A stretch of DNA of 64,000 bases from Pseudomonas salomonii (GCF_900107155.1 NZ_FNOX01000010.1:248001-312000), one strand, 5' to 3'. Shown: positions 53,455 to 62,959, counted from the stretch's first letter. Notes: generated by a model from the sequence alone, not told the origin. Numbers and translations: made by a program.

Positions 53455-54240
53455 TTAGCCAGCCTTGGTGGTGCCAGCTTCAACCTTGATCTCGGCGAAG
53501 TCTTCTTCGCGCAGCTCAGGCAGGTCTTTCGCGCAGTAGCTGCTGCCCAGCTCCTTCAATGCGCCGCACATACCGTCCAGCTTGCCATCCACGGCCTGCA
53601 GGTGGTCGAGCAACTGGCCAATGGCACGCGCCACCGGGTCGGGCATGTCTTCGCTGACGCCGTAGGCATCAAATCCGATCTTCTCGGCCATGGCTTTACG
53701 CTTGGCCTCCTGCTCGTCGCCGACCTGCGGCTTAATGATGATCCGGCCAGGAATGCCCACCACCGTCGCGCCAGGCGGCACGGCCTTGGTCACCACCGCA
53801 TTGGAGCCCACCTTGGCACCGGCGCCGACGGTGAACGGTCCAAGCACCTTGGCGCCCGCCCCTACCACGACGCCATCGCCCAGTGTCGGGTGACGCTTGC
53901 CTTTATTCCAGGTCGTGCCGCCCAGGGTCACGCCCTGATACAGCGTCACGTCATCACCGATTTCGGCGGTTTCGCCAATCACGATGCCCATGCCATGGTC
54001 GATAAAGAAGCGACGACCGACCTTGGCGCCTGGGTGAATCTCGATTCCGGTCAACCAGCGCCCAAAGTTCGACACCAGCCGCGCCAGCCATTTCCAGCCC
54101 ATGCCCCACAAAACTCCGGACAGGCGGTGAATCCAGATCGCATGCATGCCCGGGTAGCAGGTCAGCACTTCAAAGGCGTTGCGCGCCGCCGGGTCACGGT
54201 GGAAAACACTCTGGATATCTTCTCGCAAACGCTCGAACAT
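53455..54240 (-). CDS. cysE: Serine O-acetyltransferase
   Basis: A 261-residue left-handed beta-helix acyltransferase making O-acetylserine for cysteine synthesis. The N-terminal helical part has DPAARNAFEVLTCYPGMHAI; the hexapeptide-repeat core has RFFIDHGMGIVIGETAEIGD and TLYQGVTLGGT. Its position next to iscR-iscS (cysteine use) is the common Pseudomonas arrangement. It starts 2 bp after trmJ. Confidence 0.96.
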   Translation of the reverse strand: MFERLREDIQSVFHRDPAARNAFEVLTCYPGMHAIWIHRLSGVLWGMGWKWLARLVSNFGRWLTGIEIHPGAKVGRRFFIDHGMGIVIGETAEIGDDVTLYQGVTLGGTTWNKGKRHPTLGDGVVVGAGAKVLGPFTVGAGAKVGSNAVVTKAVPPGATVVGIPGRIIIKPQVGDEQEAKRKAMAEKIGFDAYGVSEDMPDPVARAIGQLLDHLQAVDGKLDGMCGALKELGSSYCAKDLPELREEDFAEIKVEAGTTKAG

Positions 54241-54242
54241 TT

Positions 54243-55013
54243 TTAATCCTTCCGCTTAAGAAGCTCACCACGGGCCGCTTTCTGGGTTTCCGTGAGGATG
54301 CCACGCAATATGTTCATTTCTGCCCGACTGACCGAGCTACGGCCGTACAAGCGACGCAGGCGTGCCATCAAGTGCCGGGGCTTTTCCGGGTCGAGGAATT
54401 CGATGGCGACCAGGGTTTGCTCCAGGTGCTCATAGAATCGCTCCAATTCGTCCATGGTGGCCAACTCGCCACTCTTGGTCGATGCGACTTCATCCTTCTC
54501 GACCTTGCTCGGCTGGCCTTCAGCAGCCAACCAGGCCATGCGCACTTCGTAACTCAACACCTGCACCGCTGCCCCGAGGTTCAGCGAGCTGAACTCAGGG
54601 TCTGATGGAATGTGCACGTGGTAATGACATCGCTGCAGCTCTTCGTTGGTCAGGCCGGAATCTTCACGACCAAACACCAAGGCGATTTCTGCACCACCAG
54701 CGGCCTCTTCTACCACCTTGGTGCCGCACTCACGCGGGTCCAGCAATGGCCAGGGGATTCGACGGTCGCGGGCGCTGGTGCCGAGCACCAGGTTGCAGCC
54801 GACCAAGGCGTCTTCCAAGGTGGCGACGACCTGGGCTTTTTCAAGGATGTCATTGGCGCCGGATGCACGGGCATCGGCTTCGTGGTGCGGGAACACACGC
54901 GGCTCGACCAGCACCAGGCGCGTCAGCCCCATGTTTTTCATGGCTCGCGCCACCCCGCCGATGTTGCCGGGATGACTGGTATTGACGAGGACGACACGGA
55001 TGTTTTGCAGCAA
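54243..55013 (-). CDS. trmJ: tRNA (cytidine/uridine-32-2'-O)-methyltransferase
   Basis: A 256-residue SPOUT-family enzyme methylating position 32 of tRNAs. The knot region is clear: VLVNTSHPGNIGGVARAMKNMG at the start, then IALVFGREDSGLTNEEL and SLNLGAAVQVLSYEVRMAW. The C-terminal helical extension (about 160-256) is typical of TrmJ. Divergent from suhB. Confidence 0.95.
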   Translation of the reverse strand: MLQNIRVVLVNTSHPGNIGGVARAMKNMGLTRLVLVEPRVFPHHEADARASGANDILEKAQVVATLEDALVGCNLVLGTSARDRRIPWPLLDPRECGTKVVEEAAGGAEIALVFGREDSGLTNEELQRCHYHVHIPSDPEFSSLNLGAAVQVLSYEVRMAWLAAEGQPSKVEKDEVASTKSGELATMDELERFYEHLEQTLVAIEFLDPEKPRHLMARLRRLYGRSSVSRAEMNILRGILTETQKAARGELLKRKD

Positions 55014-55094
55014 GGGAGGCGCTCTCGGACACAGGAAAGGGGAGCAAATCTTACAGAACAGCCTAAGGTTATGCCATGAAAGCTAACGTCGCCC

Positions 55095-55122
55095 TTCACC
55101 TGAAGAAAGTTTCTGCTAGAAT
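55095..55122 (+). promoter_or_regulatory. Candidate suhB promoter
   Basis: TTCACC (55095-55100), 16-base spacer, TAGAAT (55117-55122), 36 bp before the suhB ATG. The -10 box is good and the -35 box is moderate. Confidence 0.5.
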
Positions 55123-55158
55123 GCCCGGCTTTCTTTAACAACCTTAGGTGACACATCC

Positions 55159-55974
55159 ATGCAGCCCATGCTGAATATCGCGCTGCGCGCCGCCCGCAGC
55201 GCCAGTGAATTGATCTTCCGCTCCATCGAGCGCCTGGATACCATCAAGGTCGACGAAAAAGACGCCAAGGATTATGTATCCGAGGTGGATCGCGCCGCTG
55301 AGCAAAAAATCATCGACGCGCTGCGCAAGGCCTACCCTACCCACGGCATCCTCGGTGAAGAAACCGGCTTGCACAAAGGCAGCGGCGAAGGCGAAGACTA
55401 CCTGTGGATCATCGACCCACTGGACGGCACCACCAACTTCCTGCGCGGCATCCCACACTTTGCAGTCAGCATCGCCTGCAAATACCGTGGCCGCCTGGAA
55501 CACGCCGTCGTACTCGACCCGGTTCGCCAGGAAGAATTCACCGCCAGCCGTGGCCGTGGCGCCCAACTGAACGGTCGTCGCCTGCGCGTCAGCGGCCGTA
55601 CCAGCCTGGACGGCGCCCTGCTGGGCACTGGCTTCCCGTTCCGTGACGACCAGATGGACAACCTGGAAAACTACCTGGGCATGTTCCGCGCCCTGGTTGG
55701 CCAGACCGCCGGCATCCGCCGCGCCGGTGCTGCCAGCCTGGACCTGGCGTACGTTGCCGCCGGTCGTTTTGATGCGTTCTGGGAGTCGGGTCTGTCCGAG
55801 TGGGACATGGCTGCAGGCGCCCTGCTGATCCAGGAAGCTGGCGGCCTGGTGAGCGACTTCACCGGTGGTCACGATTTCCTGGAGAAAGGCCACGTAGTTG
55901 CCGGCAACACCAAATGCTTCAAGGCAGTACTGACGGCGATCCAGCCGCACCTGCCGGCTTCGCTGAAGCGTTAA
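55159..55974 (+). CDS. suhB: Inositol-1-monophosphatase SuhB
   Basis: A 271-residue magnesium-dependent phosphatase. Metal-site motifs: EETG, then IDPLDGTTNFLRGIPHFAVS, and ESGLSEWDMAAGALLIQEAGG. It hydrolyses inositol phosphates and in gammaproteobacteria also takes part in rRNA transcription antitermination. Monocistronic, divergent from trmJ, followed by a strong terminator. Confidence 0.97.
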   Translation: MQPMLNIALRAARSASELIFRSIERLDTIKVDEKDAKDYVSEVDRAAEQKIIDALRKAYPTHGILGEETGLHKGSGEGEDYLWIIDPLDGTTNFLRGIPHFAVSIACKYRGRLEHAVVLDPVRQEEFTASRGRGAQLNGRRLRVSGRTSLDGALLGTGFPFRDDQMDNLENYLGMFRALVGQTAGIRRAGAASLDLAYVAAGRFDAFWESGLSEWDMAAGALLIQEAGGLVSDFTGGHDFLEKGHVVAGNTKCFKAVLTAIQPHLPASLKR

Positions 55975-55986
55975 GCGAGCGAGCAC

Positions 55987-56015
55987 AAAAAAGCACCCCA
56001 AGGGGTGCTTTTTTT
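55987..56015. terminator. Bidirectional terminator after suhB
   Basis: AAGCACCCC, AA loop, GGGGTGCTT with A-run before and T-run after. It serves suhB (plus) and the convergent glycine-zipper gene (minus). Confidence 0.92.
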
Positions 56016-56055
56016 ATACTTTGGATTTCGTATCTCAGCAGCAAACACAATCCAA

Positions 56056-56088
56056 TTTGGGAGCTGGCTTGCCTGCTCCCACACTTGG
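56056..56088. repeat. Degenerate REP copy
   Basis: TTGGGAGCTGGCTTGCCTG directly followed by CTCCCACA. The two arms are collapsed together with the inner part lost, unlike the intact REPIN copies elsewhere. Confidence 0.65.
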
Positions 56089-56101
56089 ATTGATCTCAGC
56101 C

Positions 56102-56644
56102 TTATTGCTGGTTTTGGCCCAGGATCAGACGACCTTCCTTATCCACTGGAATCTGGCCGCCCGGATCACGGTCCATACGCACGGAACCTTCCTTACCGTC
56201 CAGGTTGTAGCGCACGTCATAGCCGACCACCTTGTCACTGATGTCATTGACGGTGCTGCAACGCTGCTGCGTGGTGGTATAGGTATCGCGATTCTGCATA
56301 CCTTCCTGCACCTTGTTACCGGCGTAACCGCCACCAACCGCACCGGCTACAGTCGCCAGCTTCTTGCCGTTACCGCCACCGACCTGGTTGCCCAACAGGC
56401 CACCGGCCAGCGCACCGACCACGGTGCCGACGATTTGATGCTGATCCTGCACCGGCTTCTGCCGGGTCACGGTGACGTCCTTGCAGACCTCACGAGGGGT
56501 TTTGATCTGGGTTTTCACCGGCTGCACTGCCAGCACTTGCGCATACTCAGGGCCGCTTTTTACCAGGCTGTAGGTGGCAACAGCACCCCCGGCAGTCACA
56601 CCGACAGCACCCAATACCGCACCAACCAGTAACGACTTGTTCAC
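56102..56644 (-). CDS. Glycine-zipper 2TM domain protein (envelope)
   Basis: A 180-residue envelope protein. The N-terminus has a signal-anchor-like hydrophobic stretch (about 4-28; LLVGAVLGAVGVTAGGAVATY) and the middle holds a glycine zipper (about 70-110; GTVVGALAGGLLGNQVGGG and AGAVGGGYAGNKV). The C-terminal part (QRCSTVNDISDKVVGYDVRY, ending ILGQNQQ) is a small beta domain seen in relatives of the SlyB/Rick17kDa group, whose members influence outer-membrane integrity. Exact role unknown. Confidence 0.85.
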   Translation of the reverse strand: MNKSLLVGAVLGAVGVTAGGAVATYSLVKSGPEYAQVLAVQPVKTQIKTPREVCKDVTVTRQKPVQDQHQIVGTVVGALAGGLLGNQVGGGNGKKLATVAGAVGGGYAGNKVQEGMQNRDTYTTTQQRCSTVNDISDKVVGYDVRYNLDGKEGSVRMDRDPGGQIPVDKEGRLILGQNQQ

Positions 56645-56702
56645 GTGAACCTCCTGACCATCACAAGCGGACCGAAACGTCCGCGCTATACCCAGCCTTG
56701 GA

Positions 56703-56738
56703 GCAAAAAAAAAGGCACGAGTTCAATACTCGTGCCTT
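56703..56738 (-). terminator. Terminator of the secDF transcript
   Basis: Minus strand: AAGGCACGAG, TATTGAA loop, CTCGTGCCTT then a run of T. It lies 30 bp past the secF stop. Confidence 0.92.
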
Positions 56739-56767
56739 ATTTGTAACAGCGTATCAACGAACGCCCA

Positions 56768-57682
56768 TCAAGGACGGTCGTCGACCTCCTTGCCGGTAGC
56801 GGCAGGCGGGATCAAGTCTTCGCTGTTGAGGTTCAGCCAGATCAGCACCACGTTGGCGATGTAGATCGACGAGTAGGTGCCCGCCAGAACGCCGATGAAC
56901 AGCGCCAGGGAGAAGCCCCACAGGTTATCGCCACCGAAGATCATCAGCGCAGCAATCGCCAGCAAGGTGGAGATCGACGTCGCCATGGTCCGCAACAGGG
57001 TCTGGGTGGTGGAGATGTTGATGTTCTCGATCAGCGTGGCCTTGCGCAGTACGCGGAAGTTCTCACGAACCCGGTCGAATACCACGATGGTGTCGTTGAG
57101 CGAGTAACCAATGATCGCCAGCACCGCCGCCAACACCGTCAGGTCGAAGGTGATCTGGAAGTACGCCAGGATACCCACGGTGACGATAACGTCGTGGATC
57201 AGCGACACAATCGCGCCGACGCCGAACTTCCACTGAAAGCGGAACGCCAGGTAGACCATGATGCCGGCCAACGCCATCAGCATGCCGAGGCCGCCCTGGT
57301 CGCGCAGCTCTTCACCCACCTGCGGGCCTACGAACTCGACACGCTTGACCGACGCCGGGTTGTCACCGCCGACCTTCTGCAAGGCTTCGGCTACCTGATG
57401 ACCCAACTGCGGGTCTTCGCCCGGCATACGCACCAGCAGGTCGGTGGTAGCACCAAAGCTCTGCACGATGGCTTCGTGATAGCCGGCCTTGACCAGCTCG
57501 CTGCGCACCAGGGTAACGTCGGCCGGCTTCTCGTAGGTCAGCTCGATGAGCGTACCGCCGGTGAAGTCCAGACCGTAGTTCAGGCCCTTATGGAACCAGC
57601 TGAACAACGCCAGAACGGTAAGGAGCACTGTGGCGCCGAACGCAATGTTGCGAACGCCCATGAAGTTGATTGTACGTAACAT
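56768..57682 (-). CDS. secF: Protein translocase subunit SecF
   Basis: A 304-residue six-helix RND-type membrane protein that with SecD uses the proton gradient to complete preprotein export. Visible: RNIAFGATVLLTVLALFSW (first helix), DFTGGTLIEL, and the C-terminal TM cluster with VLAIIGYSLNDTIVVFDRVRE and the RTMATSISTLLAIAALMIFGG segment. Confidence 0.97.
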   Translation of the reverse strand: MLRTINFMGVRNIAFGATVLLTVLALFSWFHKGLNYGLDFTGGTLIELTYEKPADVTLVRSELVKAGYHEAIVQSFGATTDLLVRMPGEDPQLGHQVAEALQKVGGDNPASVKRVEFVGPQVGEELRDQGGLGMLMALAGIMVYLAFRFQWKFGVGAIVSLIHDVIVTVGILAYFQITFDLTVLAAVLAIIGYSLNDTIVVFDRVRENFRVLRKATLIENINISTTQTLLRTMATSISTLLAIAALMIFGGDNLWGFSLALFIGVLAGTYSSIYIANVVLIWLNLNSEDLIPPAATGKEVDDRP

Positions 57683-57691
57683 GGCAGCCCC

Positions 57692-59563
57692 TTAAATCCA
57701 CAACTTCTTGAAGTCACGTCCGCCAAAGATCAGGTTGACCATTGCGCGGGTCACCATGATGGCCGTGAACATCGAGGTAAAGATACCGAGGGACATGGTC
57801 ACCGCAAAACCTTTGACGGGGCCGGTGCCCATGGCAAAGAGAATCCCGCCGACCAGCAGAGTGGTCAGGTTGGAGTCGAGAATCGCGGTAAATGCCCGGC
57901 CGAAGCCTTCGTTGATTGCACGCTGTACGGTCATGCCCGCCGCGATCTCTTCACGAATCCGCGAGAAGATCAGTACGTTGGCGTCTACCGCCATACCCAT
58001 GGTGAGTACGATACCGGCGATACCTGGCAGGGTCAGCGTTGCGCCCAGCAGCGACATCAGTGCCAGCAGCATCACCATGTTGCCCGCCAGGGCCACGGTG
58101 GCGATGACGCCGAAGAAGCGGTAGATGGCGATGATGAACAGGGATACGAACAGCATGCCCCACAAGGCTGCATCGACACCCTTGGTGATGTTGTCGGCAC
58201 CCAGGCTCGGGCCGATGGTGCGTTCTTCAGCGAAGTACATCGGCGCCGCCAGGCCACCCGCACGCAGCAGCAGTGCCAGCTCGGACGACTCGCCCTGGCC
58301 ATTCAGGCCGGTGATGCGGAATTGAGCACCCAGCGGCGACTGGATGGTCGCCAGGCTGATGATCTTCTTCTCTTCCTTGAAGGTCTGCACCGGCACGTCT
58401 TTCTCGACACCGTCGACCATTTGTTTGGTGTAGGTGGTGACCGGGCGTTGCTCGATGAAGATCACCGCCATGCTGCGACCGACGTTGCTGCGCGTGGCGC
58501 GGCTCATCAGGTCACCGCCATGGCCATCCAGACGGATGTTCACTTCCGGAGTACCGTGCTGCGAATCGAAACCCGCCTTGGCGTCAGTCACCTGATCACC
58601 GGTGATGATCAAGCCACGCTCAATCAGCGCTGGAGGACGGTTGCCTTCGCGGAACTCGAATTCTTCGGCAGTCGCGCGAGTCGCACCCGGCTCAGCCGCC
58701 AGACGGAATTCCAGGTTGGCAGTTTTACCCAGGATACGCTTGGCTTCAGCGGTATCTTGTACGCCTGGCAGTTCAACCACGATGCGGTTGGCACCTTGAC
58801 GCTGCACGATCGGCTCAGCCACACCCAGCTCGTTGACGCGGTTACGGACCGTGGTCAAGTTCTGCTTGATGGAGTATTCGCGGATTTCCGCGATCTTGGC
58901 CGGGGTCATCGCCAGACGCAGTACAGGTTGGCCATTCAGGTCAGCCGGCACGATGTCGAAATCATTGAAGTTCTTGCGCACCAGGGCACGGGCCTGTTCG
59001 CGGGTCGCTTCATCAGAGAAGCCCAGCTGGATGGCACCGTTGAGCTGCGGCAGGCTGCGATAACGCACCTTCTCTTTGCGCAGCAGGCTCTTCACGTCGC
59101 CTTCGTAGACTTTCAGGCGTGCGTCGAGGGCTTTGTCCATGTCGACTTCCAGCAGGAAGTGCACACCACCGGACAAGTCCAGACCCAGCTTCATCGGGTG
59201 CGCGCCAATGCTGCGCAGCCATTTCGGCGTGGTCTGTGCCAGGTTGAGCGCGACTACGTAGTCATCACCCATGGCCTTGCGCACGACGTCTTTGGCCGGC
59301 AATTGGTCTTCGGCCTTGGTCAGGCGCAACAAACCGCCTTTCGCATCAGACGCCAGGGTTGCCGCTTTTACCTGAATACCGGCGTCGGTGAGCGCTTTGC
59401 TCGCACGGTCCAAGTCAGCCTGATTGACCTGCAGCGTAGTGCTGGCGCCAGTGATCTGGATCGCAGGGTCATCAGGATAAAGATTGGGAGCGGAATAAAT
59501 AAAACCGATCGCCAGCACCGCCAGGATCAGTACGTATTTCCACAGAGGGTATTTGTTCAGCAT
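57692..59563 (-). CDS. secD: Protein translocase subunit SecD
   Basis: A 623-residue partner of SecF. It starts MLNKYPLWKYVLILAVLAIG at ATG 59563; an in-frame GTG one codon earlier is less likely. A large periplasmic P1 domain (about 100-430; GLDLSGGVHFLLEVDM and NRIVVELPGVQDT) is followed by the TM bundle with GIVLTMGMAVDANVLIFSRIREE. It lies 9 bp before secF. Confidence 0.97.
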   Translation of the reverse strand: MLNKYPLWKYVLILAVLAIGFIYSAPNLYPDDPAIQITGASTTLQVNQADLDRASKALTDAGIQVKAATLASDAKGGLLRLTKAEDQLPAKDVVRKAMGDDYVVALNLAQTTPKWLRSIGAHPMKLGLDLSGGVHFLLEVDMDKALDARLKVYEGDVKSLLRKEKVRYRSLPQLNGAIQLGFSDEATREQARALVRKNFNDFDIVPADLNGQPVLRLAMTPAKIAEIREYSIKQNLTTVRNRVNELGVAEPIVQRQGANRIVVELPGVQDTAEAKRILGKTANLEFRLAAEPGATRATAEEFEFREGNRPPALIERGLIITGDQVTDAKAGFDSQHGTPEVNIRLDGHGGDLMSRATRSNVGRSMAVIFIEQRPVTTYTKQMVDGVEKDVPVQTFKEEKKIISLATIQSPLGAQFRITGLNGQGESSELALLLRAGGLAAPMYFAEERTIGPSLGADNITKGVDAALWGMLFVSLFIIAIYRFFGVIATVALAGNMVMLLALMSLLGATLTLPGIAGIVLTMGMAVDANVLIFSRIREEIAAGMTVQRAINEGFGRAFTAILDSNLTTLLVGGILFAMGTGPVKGFAVTMSLGIFTSMFTAIMVTRAMVNLIFGGRDFKKLWI

Positions 59564-59625
59564 CACGCCGCCCGCTTATAACGCGGGGCGCCTTGCGCGC
59601 CCCGTCGATTGGTAAAGGTTGTTAC

Positions 59626-59964
59626 TTAGATCGCTTTGAGCGTGCCTTTTGGCAGCGTGGCGGCGATGGCGCCCTTCTGGAACTTCATTTCTACGGTGTC
59701 GGAGACTTCCAGAACCACGAAAGCATCGGAAACCTTGGTGATCTTGCCGGCGATACCGCCAGTGGTCACCACTTCGTCGCCTTTCTGCAGGCTGCCCAGC
59801 AGGTTTTTCTGCTCTTTGGCGCGCTTGGCCTGTGGACGCCAGATCATCAGGTAGAAGATGACCAGGAAGCCGACCAGGAAAATCCACTCGAAACCGCCGC
59901 CCATAGGGCCGGCAGCGGCAGGCGCAGCGGCGTCAGCCATGGCATTAGAGATAAAAAAGCTCAT
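59626..59964 (-). CDS. yajC: Preprotein translocase subunit YajC
   Basis: A 112-residue single-span protein of the SecDF-YajC complex. The TM helix (about 28-48; FEWIFLVGFLVIFYLMIWRPQ) is followed by the conserved QAKRAKEQKNLLGSLQKGDEVVTTGG segment. Upstream of secD in the same direction. Confidence 0.96.
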   Translation of the reverse strand: MSFFISNAMADAAAPAAAGPMGGGFEWIFLVGFLVIFYLMIWRPQAKRAKEQKNLLGSLQKGDEVVTTGGIAGKITKVSDAFVVLEVSDTVEMKFQKGAIAATLPKGTLKAI

Positions 59965-60007
59965 TTAGCACTCCAGTTGCAAATAGTGAATCTTAGGGTC
60001 GGAAAAC

Positions 60008-61132
60008 TCAGTCCAAGGGCGGCACAGGGAGCCCGCGCTTGGCATAGAAGGCATCGACGAAGGCGGCCAATGTACCCTGTTGAATAGCCTCGCGCAAACC
60101 AGCCATCAGGACTTGGTAGTGACGCAAATTGTGGATGGTATTCAACATGCTACCCAGCATTTCCCCGCACTTGTCCAGATGGTGCAGATAAGCACGCGAG
60201 AAGTTCTGGCAGGTGTAGCAGTCACAGGTGGGATCGAGCGGCGAATCATCATGGCGATGGAACGCGTTACGGATCTTCAGCACGCCTGTATCGATGAACA
60301 GATGCCCATTGCGGGCATTACGGGTTGGCATCACGCAATCGAACATGTCCACACCGCGGCGCACACCCTCTACGAGATCTTCCGGTTTGCCAACGCCCAT
60401 AAGGTAACGAGGTTTGTCAGCGGGCATCAGGCCCGGCAGGTAATCCAGCACCTTGATCATCTCGTGCTTGGGCTCACCCACCGACAGACCGCCGATAGCC
60501 AGGCCGTCAAAGCCGATCTTGTCGAGGCCTTCCAGCGAGCGCTTGCGCAGGCTTTCGTGCATGCCGCCCTGGACGATACCGAACAGCGCAGCGGTGTTAT
60601 CGCCGTGGGCGTTTTTCGAGCGCTGAGCCCAACGCAACGACAACTCCATGGAGATGCGCGCCACGTCTTCATCCGCAGGGTACGGCGTGCACTCGTCAAA
60701 AATCATCACGATGTCGGAGCCAAGATCGCGCTGCACCTGCATCGACTCTTCAGGGCCCATGAACACTTTGGAGCCGTCCACCGGCGAGGCGAACGTCACG
60801 CCCTCTTCCTTGATCTTGCGCATGGCACCCAGGCTGAACACCTGGAAACCACCGGAGTCGGTGAGGATCGGGCCTTGCCACTTCATGAAGTCATGCAGGT
60901 CGCCATGCTTCTTGATCACTTCCGTGCCCGGGCGCAGCCACAGGTGGAAGGTGTTGCCCAGGATGATCTCGGCGCCAGTGGCGACGATGTCACGCGGCAG
61001 CATGCCTTTTACCGTGCCGTAAGTGCCCACAGGCATGAAGGCCGGGGTTTCGACGGTGCCACGCGGGAACGTGAGGCGACCACGACGAGCCTTGCCATCG
61101 GTGGCCAACAATTCAAACGACATACGACTCAT
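60008..61132 (-). CDS. tgt: Queuine tRNA-ribosyltransferase
   Basis: A 374-residue TIM-barrel enzyme exchanging guanine-34 for the queuosine precursor in GUN-anticodon tRNAs. Active-site segment ILTDSGGFQVFSLG, the nucleophile loop CVMPTRNARNGHLF and the zinc site CDCYTCQNFSRAYLHHLDKC are intact. ATG 61132 has GGAG 7 bases upstream and overlaps the queA stop (ATGA); the inner ATG at 61123 has no ribosome binding site. Confidence 0.98.
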   Translation of the reverse strand: MSRMSFELLATDGKARRGRLTFPRGTVETPAFMPVGTYGTVKGMLPRDIVATGAEIILGNTFHLWLRPGTEVIKKHGDLHDFMKWQGPILTDSGGFQVFSLGAMRKIKEEGVTFASPVDGSKVFMGPEESMQVQRDLGSDIVMIFDECTPYPADEDVARISMELSLRWAQRSKNAHGDNTAALFGIVQGGMHESLRKRSLEGLDKIGFDGLAIGGLSVGEPKHEMIKVLDYLPGLMPADKPRYLMGVGKPEDLVEGVRRGVDMFDCVMPTRNARNGHLFIDTGVLKIRNAFHRHDDSPLDPTCDCYTCQNFSRAYLHHLDKCGEMLGSMLNTIHNLRHYQVLMAGLREAIQQGTLAAFVDAFYAKRGLPVPPLD

Positions 61133-62193
61133 AGTTGCTCCTCATGGCCCGCTTCTTTAGGAGCAGTCGGCGCAGGGTTACGGGTGATAAACATCGCATC
61201 ACCGTAGCTGAAAAAACGGTACCCATTATCGATGGCGGCTTTATACGCCGCCATTGTTTCGGGATAACCCGCGAAGGCCGACACCAGCATCAACAGCGTG
61301 GATTCCGGCAAATGAAAATTGGTCACCAGGCAATCGACCACATGGAACGGCCGGCCCGGAAAAATAAAGATATCGGTATCGCCACTGAACGGTTTGAGCA
61401 CACCATCGCGCGCGGCACTCTCCAACGAGCGCACGCTGGTGGTGCCCACCGCCACAACACGACCGCCGCGCGCCTTGCACGCCGCCACCGCATCCACGAC
61501 GTCCTGGCTGACTTCCAGCCACTCGCTGTGCATATGGTGGTCTTCGATGTTATCCACACGCACCGGCTGAAACGTGCCGGCCCCCACGTGCAGGGTCACA
61601 TAAGCGCTTTCAACACCCTTGGCGGCAATCGCATCCAGCAGCGGCTGGTCGAAATGCAGGCCGGCCGTTGGCGCGGCCACGGCGCCGAGGCGCTGGGAGT
61701 ACACCGTCTGGTAGCGCTCGCGGTCCGAGTCTTCGTCGGGGCGGTCGATATAAGGAGGCAGCGGCATATGGCCGACACGCTCCAAGAGCGGCAACACTTC
61801 TTCGGCAAACTTGAGCTCGAACAACGCATCATGGCGCGCAACCATCTCGGCTTCGCCACCGCCATCGATGAGGATGCTCGAGCCGGGTTTCGGCGACTTG
61901 CTGGAACGCACATGGGCCAGCACGCGATGGCTGTCCAGCACCCGTTCCACCAGAATTTCCAGCTTGCCGCCGGACGCTTTCTGGCCAAACAGCCGTGCCG
62001 GAATCACCCGGGTATTGTTAAACACCATCAAATCGCCTGGGCGTAAATGCTCAAGCAAATCAGTGAATTGGCGGTGTGCAAGGGCACCGCTCACCCCGTC
62101 CAGGGTCAGCAGTCGACTGGCGCGACGCTCGGCCAAAGGGTGGCGAGCGATCAGCGAATCAGGGAGCTCAAAAGTAAAGTCAGCAACGCGCAT
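61129..62193 (-). CDS. queA: S-adenosylmethionine:tRNA ribosyltransferase-isomerase
   Basis: A 354-residue enzyme that converts preQ1-modified tRNA to epoxyqueuosine tRNA. It begins MRVADFTFELPDSLIARHPL; VAAPTAGLHFDQPLLDAI, THVGAGTFQPV-like VTLHVGAGTFQPVRV and NFHLPESTLLMLVSAFAGY are family hallmarks. It is translationally coupled to tgt by a 4-bp overlap. Confidence 0.98.
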   Translation of the reverse strand: MRVADFTFELPDSLIARHPLAERRASRLLTLDGVSGALAHRQFTDLLEHLRPGDLMVFNNTRVIPARLFGQKASGGKLEILVERVLDSHRVLAHVRSSKSPKPGSSILIDGGGEAEMVARHDALFELKFAEEVLPLLERVGHMPLPPYIDRPDEDSDRERYQTVYSQRLGAVAAPTAGLHFDQPLLDAIAAKGVESAYVTLHVGAGTFQPVRVDNIEDHHMHSEWLEVSQDVVDAVAACKARGGRVVAVGTTSVRSLESAARDGVLKPFSGDTDIFIFPGRPFHVVDCLVTNFHLPESTLLMLVSAFAGYPETMAAYKAAIDNGYRFFSYGDAMFITRNPAPTAPKEAGHEEQL

Positions 62194-62301
62194 GATGGGG
62201 TTCGTCTAGCAGGGCCGGGAAGTCTAGCGGAAATAGTGAAAATAGACCATGAAACGTGATTGACCAACGGTAATCTCATCTCTATACTTCGCCGCCATTG
62301 A

Positions 62302-62386
62302 GCCCTGATGGCGGAATTGGTAGACGCGGCGGATTCAAAATCCGTTTTCGAAAGGAGTGGGAGTTCGAGTCTCCCTCGGGGCACCA
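62302..62386 (+). tRNA. tRNA-Leu (anticodon CAA)
   Basis: An 85-nt class II tRNA. Acceptor GCCCTGA pairs with TCGGGGC; the D-loop has AATTGGTAGAC; the anticodon loop TTCAAAA gives CAA at 62336-62338; there is a long variable arm; the T-arm carries GTTCGAGTC; CCA is encoded. It decodes UUG. Confidence 0.97.
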
Positions 62387-62395
62387 TCTTAAAGA

Positions 62396-62423
62396 AAGAC
62401 CTTGAATTTCAAGGTCTTTTTTT
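62396..62423 (+). terminator. Terminator after tRNA-Leu
   Basis: AAGACCTTG, AATTT loop, CAAGGTCTT then TTTTT, 10 bp after the tRNA. Confidence 0.9.
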
Positions 62424-62504
62424 CGTCTGTAGAAAAGTGAATGGCACCCTGATCACGGCTCACCAATGCCCCCTGTGGGAGATCCTATGGTTGAGGGGCA
62501 ACCC

Positions 62505-62780
62505 TCAACCAACCTTTGGCTGATATTCGGTTTGCCCTTTCAGCAAGGCAAATACCACCCGAGCAAGCTTGCGAGCCAGCATTACCAGCACCTGTGTTGT
62601 GCTATATCCCAGCTCCCGTTGCGCTTGATAAAACCCTTTCCAGGCTTCCGTCCGGCTTGCAGCCAGTGCGGCGTTATGCAGAAGGCGCCGCGCTTCTGAG
62701 TCTCCGCGTTTACTCAAACTGCGGCTCAGGATGAACTTGCCGCTGGAGCCCGCTATTAGACTCAGACATTGGTGGAACAA
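62505..62780 (-). pseudogene. IS110-family transposase, C-terminal remnant
   Basis: Only the last 80 or so residues of an IS110/IS116/IS902-type transposase remain: SGKFILSRSLSKRGDSEARR, then LLHNAALAASR, KGFYQAQRELGYSTTQVLV and MLARKLARVVFALLKG. The catalytic N-terminal half is missing, homology fades upstream of about 62750, and the only start available is TTG at 62780. A GGTTGAGGG/CCCTCAACC hairpin covers the stop (62489-62510). It lies 120 bp from tRNA-Leu. No intact ends were found. Confidence 0.8.
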
Positions 62781-62922
62781 GATCCAGCGTGCGAGGACCT
62801 CGGAACGGGTTGTCCGTCGCCAAGAAAATCGGCCTCCCCCCTCCAGGAGTAGCCAGGCCCCCGGCGTAAGGAATGGCTAGACGTTATCGAGCAGGTTGGT
62901 CATAGTATTTTCCGATTAGGCC

Positions 62923-62949
62923 AGAGCCTCATCTTCCATCCGAGGCTCT
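62923..62949. promoter_or_regulatory. Inverted repeat ahead of the AraC-family gene
   Basis: AGAGCCTC (62923-62930) and GAGGCTCT (62942-62949) with an 11-base loop, ending 10 bp before the ATG at 62960. It occupies the place of the ribosome binding site; no other Shine-Dalgarno is visible. It could be an operator or a translation-limiting hairpin. Confidence 0.45.
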
Positions 62950-62959
62950 ACGAGACAAC

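Noticed and set aside
62308..62523. Plus-strand frame across the tRNA-Leu
   Set aside because: It translates the tRNA and its terminator; the tRNA explains the sequence.
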